Shown here one piece after another: positions 57,253 to 64,000 of a stretch of DNA of 64,000 nt. The notes beneath the pieces were generated by a model, which saw only the letters and a program-made list of their open reading frames with translations, was not told where the DNA came from and ran no database searches. The stretch lies in the NCBI GenBank assembly GCA_000442125.1, contig KE546969.1, forward strand, positions 1,054,001 to 1,118,000, given 5' to 3'. The DNA comes from Opeltia flavorubescens. Taxonomy: Eukaryota > Ascomycota > Lecanoromycetes > Teloschistales > Teloschistaceae. The stretch's first letter is position 1. Each line of letters begins with the position of its first letter. Both the position numbers and the translations under genes were made by a program.

Positions 57253-59160
57253 TCATACATTTGCAAACTTCTCATCTATGCTGAGTTCAGGGTCATAGAA
57301 CCATTCTCGCCGAAGCCATCCAAGCACTTTCAAGGCGCCTTCATTTGCAGACTCATAATCTTTGCTACGGCACTCAAGGTAGACTGACCACCAGTAAGCT
57401 CTTTGCCATCAATGAAAATTACGTATACTTACTCTTGATCTTCGGTTCTGTTCCTGACGTTCTCATTGTGAAGCGAACTCCGTCGTCCAGTTCTGATCCC
57501 TCCAACCAGCTCGTGATCATCCATACACTGGGGTCCTTGGGCAAATCGGCAAATTTATTCTCCGTTGCAGAGTCAAAACCCGTTGTCAGATTGCGCCATC
57601 GAAGCACGCTTCGATCGCAGACACAGCTCGGAAAAGGGCGCTCGAGGTCCACCAGATGCTTGAAGATTTCATCGGTCTTCTTCCTGCTTGGAGACCGCCA
57701 ATACGTGTTAGCCGTTACAAAATAGCCATACTTGTCATACAAGTCTTGGAGTTTCGCCCATGGAGAGCCCCAAGAATTGCAAGCATGCAAGAAATTTACA
57801 GCAGCTGCGATTCCATCTTTGTCGTAGACGATATCTGGAAACATGTAGCCGAGAGCTTCTTCATATGCGAAATGTACCTTGTTGCCGTTTCCTTGCAGCT
57901 CTTGGGTAATTTTGCCTAGCCACTTGAACCCAGTCAACGTTTCACGGACGCTGAAACCTTCTGTATCTGCGATGAAAGATAACATCTGTGATGAGACGGC
58001 GGTTGTCAACATTACATCGTTGCGAGTGGCTGACGAAGTAATTGAGGAAAACCTCCAGTAGGCTAGGAGGATTCCCACCTGGTCACCTGTAAGTTGATGC
58101 CACATACCATCAACCTTCTCGGCTACAGCAAAGCGATCTGCGTCTGGGTCGTTGGCCAGAATTAAGGGGATATTTACCCTATCCGCCGTGTTCATGGCGA
58201 GATCCAAGGCTCCAGCCTCCTCTGGATTGGGATATTTGATAGTAGGGAAGTCGGGATCTGGTTGAGCTTGCTGCTCTACAATAGTCATATGAGCGGTCAC
58301 CTTGGAGCTGACTACGTCAACTGCGGAAGCCATGTACTGAAGCCCGACACCGTGCAATGGCGTATAGACAAACCGGACTGGAAGCTTCTTGGCCTCAGTA
58401 GTATTCAATCGGCTGAGAATTAAGCCATAATAACTGGCCTTCACTGTATCCAAGATTGGTCTTCGTAGAGAACTTCCATGGGTATCCCAAGTAATTGGCT
58501 CTAAATTCTGCGTGATTGAAATTGCGATGTCGTGATCATCCGGGGAATTGATCTGGCAGCCTTTGGAATTGTAGACTTTGTAACCGTTATCTTGTGCTGG
58601 ATTGTGGCTCGCTGTGATCATGATACCGGCGGCAGCCTTCTTGAGCTTGACCGCATAGGGTACTAAAGGAGTGTGAACGAGGTTTTCGTACCACCAGACA
58701 GTGATTCCCTTGTTCTCAAAGACTGCCGCTGCAAGCTGTGCAAATCTACTAGAGTTGTGGCGTGCATCATGCCCGACCACAACGCCTGCTGAGCGCGTGT
58801 TGGATATATCGGCCAGAAGATACTCAGCGAGACCTTGTGTTGTTTGAATGATTGTCAGACTGTTAAGACGGGCGAAACCAGCTCCCATAGGAGCCCGTAG
58901 ACCAGCGGTACCAAAGGCCAGGCCTTATTATTTACCTCATTAGTTCAACCTGGGGATCGTAGTTGCTTCAAGCGTAAACGTACGCTTTGTCAATAGCTGG
59001 TCAAGCTCCTTGGTCTTGTTTTCGGCATTCAGACTTTCAATTTCAGACCTGGTGACTGGATCCTAAATCTGTCATCCTACTAAGTCAAAGTGTGAAAAAA
59101 TTGGTCCCAAACCTGGTCAAGCCGCAACCACTGTTGCACCAAATCTTCTAGCTCAGCCAT
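57253..59160 (-). CDS. Phosphoglucomutase/phosphopentomutase (PGM2/PRM15 type)
   Basis: Four exons (59113-59160, 58984-59062, 57433-58923, 57253-57383) give 582 aa. Splicing yields LTKRLAFGTAGLRAPMGAG, the family start. The phosphoserine loop TASHNPAQDNGYKVYN, metal-binding DPDADRFAVAE, sugar-binding ETLTGFKWLG and phosphate-binding MRTSGTEPKIKIYLEC are all intact. Members interconvert 1- and 5/6-phosphates of ribose, deoxyribose or glucose; the long TASHNP-QDNGYK form points to the PGM2/PRM15 branch, mainly phosphopentomutase in yeast. It shares a divergent 528-bp upstream region with the sphingolipid desaturase. Confidence 0.92.
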
Positions 59161-59688
59161 ATTTGAAGGTAGAAGAACGTGATGCTCGCAGGGGGGGGTT
59201 ACAAGAATGAAGAATCATGAAATTGCTATATCGGTCATTCTACATCTCTCTACGTTTGCGAACATTCACGACTAGAAAACCAAGAAAGAACGATTGATAA
59301 GCTACGAAGGTCCAGAATGCAAAGAAACGCTATGGTGATCCATAGCAAGAAAGAAGAATACCGCAATGAAAGGTGGTGACACCAGCAATTAGGATCTTTT
59401 GATTGGAATCAATCTCTTGCCCTCGTCATGCTCTTTAGGCATGCCGAACAGAAGCGAGTCTGCTGCAGGAACGATTCCGATTGCGAAGGTCATTTCCGAC
59501 AAGGGGCTGCAATTTCATAGGGCTGACGGGACCTCTCTAAAACCCCAAGAACCCCCTCTTCCTCGTTTTTGCGGCATTCAAGCGGCAATGAAGCCGTCAG
59601 TCTCTCCTTAAGAAGCATCGAGTTTTCTGGAGGAACAGCAATCAGGGCACCATTCTCAATGGCTTCGAAGAGCTGATTACAACTTGCA
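59161..59688. promoter_or_regulatory. Divergent upstream region of phosphomutase and desaturase genes
   Basis: 528 bp between the two start codons, with a G7-type run near 59191. A minus-strand ORF (59490-59801) overlaps the desaturase start and is a shadow. No clear TATA box. Confidence 0.4.
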
Positions 59689-61462
59689 ATGGCTCCTAAT
59701 GGCTTCTCAAGTCTGGTATCCCAGAAAGAAACCATTCTGAGTCGACGCCAGGTTGAGGGTATGATTGCGGATGGCAGGACGATCGTTATAGTGGATGGCA
59801 AAGTCCTTAGGCTCGACGCCTGGCTTGAATATCATCCTGGTGGTGATAAGTCAATTAGGCATGTTGTTGGGCGAGATGCTACAGATGAAGTCACTGGGTT
59901 TGAAGATATCTGCTCATTGTCACCAATATTATCGGCTAATTATGGCTCTGTTTAGTTTCCACTCACTTGAGACCCGTCAACGAATGGCTTGCTTCCAGAT
60001 TGGCCGAGTCGATGGACCATGGCGTAATTTTCTTCCACCAATTCAAGGCGGCAAGTTCAGATCGTACAGCGATGAAGATGAACAACCAGACCAGATTGAC
60101 GGAGCCTACGACAGCGATCAAGCTTCAGCCAGTGAAGATAGCTCTGTGCCAGGAACGCCACTCTTTGATGCTGTTGAGCAGTCAGCTTCTCGGAGCAGAA
60201 GAACCCGCACTCTAGGACTTCACCAAAGCTCGTCTCTCTCCTCAATTTCGTCTGTAGAGTTGCCTATCCTGAAACAGGCCCCCAAGTTATCCCATATGGA
60301 TTCCCGCACGCAGCAAGAGATCAAGCTAGACCTTGAAAAATACCCGCCTCTGGACCATGTCACGCAGGATCACATCATTCGCCGCTATCGTCAACTCGAT
60401 CAGAAGATCCACTTGGAAGGACTGTATCAATGCCGTTACACCGATTACCTGGTAGACATTTCTCGATACGTGTTGCTCTTCAGTCTCTGTCTTCTGTTCC
60501 TCCACCTAGGCTGGTACGGCACCAGCGGACTTTTCCTTGGGTTATTTTGGCACCAATTAGTGTTCACAGCTCATGATGCGGGACACATGGGCATCACTCA
60601 TGTTTTTATCTATGATACAGTAATAGGAATGGTCATTGCCGATTTCCTGGGCGGTCTCAGTCTCGGCTGGTGGAAACGAAGTCATAATGTCCATCATATC
60701 GTCACCAATTCCCCAGAACATGATCCAGACATTGAACATGTACCCTTTCTAGCCATTTCTCACCGGTTTTTTGAGTCGCTACGGAGTACCTACTATGACC
60801 GAGTCATGAAATATGACGGCGTCGCAAGATTGTCAATACGGTATCAACATCTGCTATACTATCCGCTCCTGGCAATGGGACGGTTTAATCTCTATGTGTT
60901 GAGCTGGGAGTTCCTGTTGCGAGGTTTGGGGCCCAGAAAGGGAATTGCGTGGTGGCATCGGTGGTTCGAGATTGCGGGGCAATTATTCTTCTGGACTTGG
61001 TTCGGTTACGGTATGCTCTATCGAAGTATACCGGACGCACGCAGCCGTTTCATTTTCGTGATGATTAGCCATATGGTGCAAGGCCCACTTCACGTCCAAC
61101 TTACGCTTAGCCATTTCGCCATGAGTACGGCAGACCTCGGAATCCACGAATCGTTTCCACAGAAGATGTTGCGAACAACAATGGATGTCGATTGTCCTCC
61201 ATGGCTGGACTTCCTACACGGTGGTTTACAATTCCAGGCGATCCATCATCTATACCCACGCATACCTCGGCACAACCTGCGGAGGACGCAGAAACTTGTT
61301 CAAGGGTTCTGTGACGAGGTAGGAATACCATATGCCTTGTACGGGTTCGTGGATGGTAATAAGCAAGTCGTGGGCCGGTTGGCGGACGTAGCACGCCAAG
61401 CTGCAATCCTGGCTGAGTGCCAACGAACCCTCACTAGGGAAGGTAGACTTGCAGGTCATTGA
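59689..61462 (+). CDS. Delta-8 sphingolipid desaturase with N-terminal cytochrome b5
   Basis: Exons 59689-59897 and 59956-61462 give 571 aa. The cytochrome b5 heme site HPGG is at about residue 49, followed by GRDATDEVTGFHS across the splice. A Ser/Asp-rich linker (about 95-170) separates it from the desaturase. The three histidine boxes are HDAGH, HNVHH and QAIHH; the Gln in the third is typical of fused b5 front-end desaturases. Hydrophobic helices surround them. The enzyme introduces the delta-8 double bond into the long-chain base of fungal glucosylceramides in the ER. The donor ACTGG|GTTTGA is weak but keeps the conserved frame. Confidence 0.92.
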
Positions 61463-62086
61463 TTTATTTTTGCATTGCTTCATATTCTAGTGATAGTCAT
61501 GTTCATTTGTTGGGCTCAACCACCCACATAGATCGATGTTAAATAGATGATATGATTAGAATGTACTTCTACTTAGTATCAGGGCGAGTATGACTTCATC
61601 CGTTTCACGCGTCTCAATTAATTCTTTCTGGAGAGAGAAACATAAAGGTGGTTGACTGAGCTTCTGCTTATCGTTGAGCTATTGATGATATTTTCCTCCT
61701 CTAATTCACCACGGGTACGGTTGGGACGCCTCGATTACAAGAGGTTGGAGAAAAAAGGTGTACCAGTAAATGAGTTGATGCGGCTCTGCGGGTAAATGAT
61801 CGAGATGATCTCCGATCAGAACATCCCAAGGCGGCTAGCCGCAGATAATTCGCCACCGAGATTCGGTCCACAAAGACGGCTTCATGGTTTGGGTTAACAA
61901 GCTTCGTTAACCATGAATGAACCGTTATAATTACACATCTTCGCTCGATCATGGCTCTGCCATCTGATCTACCTTCTCCTCTCAGATGTTATCTCTTTCT
62001 CGTTTTGCCTTCGTAAGGTTTTCCTACAGACAGACAACGGTCACCGGCTGCGCCCATCGGGTAGCTGCACTGACCCGCAGCAACGG
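61463..62086. other. Intergenic spacer
   Basis: 624 bp between two plus-strand genes; likely 3' UTR plus promoter. Nothing else recognised. Confidence 0.5.
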
Positions 62087-63613
62087 ATGCGTTCAACGGA
62101 GAGAGATGGTATTGACTGGGACTTGACACCTGCGTCCGATCTCATCTTCTTGCTCTCGGAAGCACCTGAATCAAGGGCAGAGGAAGATTCATCACCTAGT
62201 CCATCACCTGACAATATAACAACTCCATCCAACCCGCCAGATCCACCACGGCAGAAATCCGATCTAGGCAACTTCGATAAGCTCTGGACCTTTCTTGGCC
62301 AGCCATTGGATTTACCTCCACCGGAAGTACCTTCACTACCTGAAGACTATGCCCGTGCACATGCCGATGAGGCTACAACCCTGCATCTGACAACCAGCAA
62401 AGGCGTACGATGGCGTGACGATGCAGAAGGAGGAGAACTTGCAGATGTTGAAGAAGCTGCAAATCAACCAAATTTGCTTGGTTCGATAAAGCGGAAAAAT
62501 AAGAAGGAGCGCCGAAGGGAAAGAAAGGCGGCCCATGACGAAAAGGCCCAGCGTTCGAAGCTGTCTACTAGCAGCAGTGAAGCAGAAACTGAAGCAGAAC
62601 CTCAGACCCCAAGGCATTCTGTTGACAGGAGAGACATTATCAATCAGTATCTCTACGGGTCTGGAAAGCCACACCATGGCGGTTCGCCAGCAGCATCTAG
62701 GAAATTGACCGGCAGGGTGACACTGCCTATTGATCCGGCGGCATGGCCTGTCGCAAATCCTCATACTGCCAGTCCTGCCCCCAAATATCCTAACAGCATC
62801 ATCAATCAGACCACACTTGTTGCAGCGGCAAAACGAAAGGAGGGTCTGATGAGGAAACTCAAAGAGCGATTCATCGATGATCGACCATTTCTCGATAGCA
62901 TAAACATGAAAACGTCCATTTCAACGGATAACACCGGCATGAGGGAAGGAATTCATGTGTTTGTCGATGCCTCGAACATTATGATAGGGTTCCATGACTC
63001 TATCAAGCTCTCTCGAGGCTTGCCTTTGGGCTATCACCTGCGTCGCCAACCGCTCTCGTTCGACCGGCTATCTCTTGTTCTTGAACGGGGTCGTCCTACG
63101 TCGAAGCGAGTTGTCGTTGGTTCAGACAACATCGACGCGATCGAGGAGGCCAAATGCATTGGCTACGAAATCAATATCCTCAACCGTGTCCTTAAAGCTA
63201 AAGAGCTTACGCCTCGGCAAAAGAAATTCTCTTCACGCACCAACGGCAACACTAGCGCCACCGCGAATGGCACATCCGGCGGCAGCGGCTCTGAAACGAC
63301 CGCTGCCAAGGAGAAATGGGTCGAGCAGGCTGTGGACGAAATTCTACACCTGAAGATCCTTGAGAGTGTCATTGACGCGAAGGAGCCGTCGACGATGGTG
63401 CTGGCGACAGGGGATGCGGCCGAGGCGGAGTATTCGCAGGGCTTCCTGCGTATGGTAGAGAGGGCATTGGAGAAAGGGTGGAAGGTTGAATTGGTGAGCT
63501 TTAAGAAGAATATGAGTGGAATGTACAAGAGAAGAGAATTTAGGACCAAGTGGGATGGTAAATTCAACATCGTAGAGCTCGATGACTTTTTGGAGGAGCT
63601 ACATGGGTTATAA
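62087..63613 (+). CDS. NYN (PIN-like) domain protein
   Basis: An intronless frame of 508 aa. The first half is low-complexity with a basic stretch (KRKNKKERRRERKAAHDEK). From about residue 285 a PIN-like NYN fold appears: IHVFVDASNIMIGF (first acidic residue), then KRVVVGSDN, a Thr/Gly/Ser-rich loop, and STMVLATGDAAEAEYSQGF with further acidic residues, ending GWKVELVSFKKNMSGMY. NYN domains are often RNases, and the acidic residues are compatible with activity, though no assay is implied. A Lys/Arg-rich part suggests RNA binding or nuclear location. The true start could lie upstream if there is an unseen first exon. Confidence 0.8.
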   Translation: MRSTERDGIDWDLTPASDLIFLLSEAPESRAEEDSSPSPSPDNITTPSNPPDPPRQKSDLGNFDKLWTFLGQPLDLPPPEVPSLPEDYARAHADEATTLHLTTSKGVRWRDDAEGGELADVEEAANQPNLLGSIKRKNKKERRRERKAAHDEKAQRSKLSTSSSEAETEAEPQTPRHSVDRRDIINQYLYGSGKPHHGGSPAASRKLTGRVTLPIDPAAWPVANPHTASPAPKYPNSIINQTTLVAAAKRKEGLMRKLKERFIDDRPFLDSINMKTSISTDNTGMREGIHVFVDASNIMIGFHDSIKLSRGLPLGYHLRRQPLSFDRLSLVLERGRPTSKRVVVGSDNIDAIEEAKCIGYEINILNRVLKAKELTPRQKKFSSRTNGNTSATANGTSGGSGSETTAAKEKWVEQAVDEILHLKILESVIDAKEPSTMVLATGDAAEAEYSQGFLRMVERALEKGWKVELVSFKKNMSGMYKRREFRTKWDGKFNIVELDDFLEELHGL

Positions 63614-64000
63614 GGTATAATAGATGGATGGGAAGGAATTGGTTCCGGGATGGAGCTGCATCTTTTTTGGAATGTCCCCACGATCCCAACAGATGTTGAT
63701 GAGTGGGTGCGCATTGCTTTTCAACTGTTCTGACGTCTTGAACGTCTTTTCCTTATGATGGGTACCCCACAAGGCTTTTAGCCTTTGGGATGGTGGTGTA
63801 GCTTTCNGGACTGCTAAGACTTTCATTTCATAAGTATCGAGATCAGGATGTTGGTCACAAGAATACTGTTGAAGTGCGACCCTGATATGTTCGCCACGTC
63901 AACCTTATCGTTATATCCGCCGGCTGCTCTGTAAATACAATATCATTGCACTCCTTGCCCCTAATATCATCCTTCAAAGCATTCGGTTTCTACATTCCCG
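63614..64000. other. Intergenic, window end
   Basis: 387 bp after the NYN gene with one ambiguous base (about 63807). No gene recognised. Confidence 0.5.

Overview
The window looks like nuclear DNA of a filamentous ascomycete (Pezizomycotina). I see dense genes on both strands, short GT-AG introns (mostly 45-85 bp) with CTAAC/CTGAC-like branch sites, and fungus-typical families: SAT4/rhodopsin-domain membrane proteins, RTA1, Inp1, a DUF7053-type protein, an RRT8-like protein, formamidase, delta-8 sphingolipid desaturase and a CE16-type esterase. The class cannot be fixed from sequence alone. I modelled 29 protein genes with 63 introns by joining ORF pieces at splice sites that restore family-conserved sequence. 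All models are inferred without transcripts. One tRNA-like locus is also present.

Layout. 1-12.5 kb: a 5'-truncated ZNFX1-type helicase with NFX1 and RZ zinc fingers, a degenerate intron-bearing tRNA-His-like locus, a GNAT acetyltransferase, a 2EXR/F-box-like protein, the AP-3 mu subunit and Inp1. 13-36.4 kb has a more accessory character: two SAT4-type membrane proteins, a D-lactate dehydrogenase-like flavoprotein, a small secreted cysteine protein, two short Cys/His proteins in tandem, an SDR, a GH78-like glycosidase, a DUF7053-type protein, a secreted esterase, an RRT8-like membrane protein and a nine-exon formamidase. 36.6-53.5 kb is housekeeping: the nucleoporin NUP42/Amo1, RPS20 (uS10) divergent from CUE3, an ELYS-domain protein divergent from condensin SMC4, SRP14 divergent from SGD1/NOM1, and dihydrolipoamide dehydrogenase. 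53.9-64 kb: an RTA1-type protein, a small tyrosine-rich protein, a phosphopentomutase/phosphoglucomutase divergent from a sphingolipid desaturase, and an NYN-domain protein.

I found no CRISPR array, prophage, intact transposon or PKS/NRPS cluster, and nothing I can call a new system with confidence. The best leads are: RPS20 and CUE3, known partners in ribosome quality control, sharing a 375-bp divergent promoter; a 14-nt and a 19-nt microexon; three GC-AG introns among 63; a tRNA-His-like gene whose intron repeats its own D-arm; a perfect 9-bp inverted repeat beside a TATA box; and the set of small unrecognised proteins.
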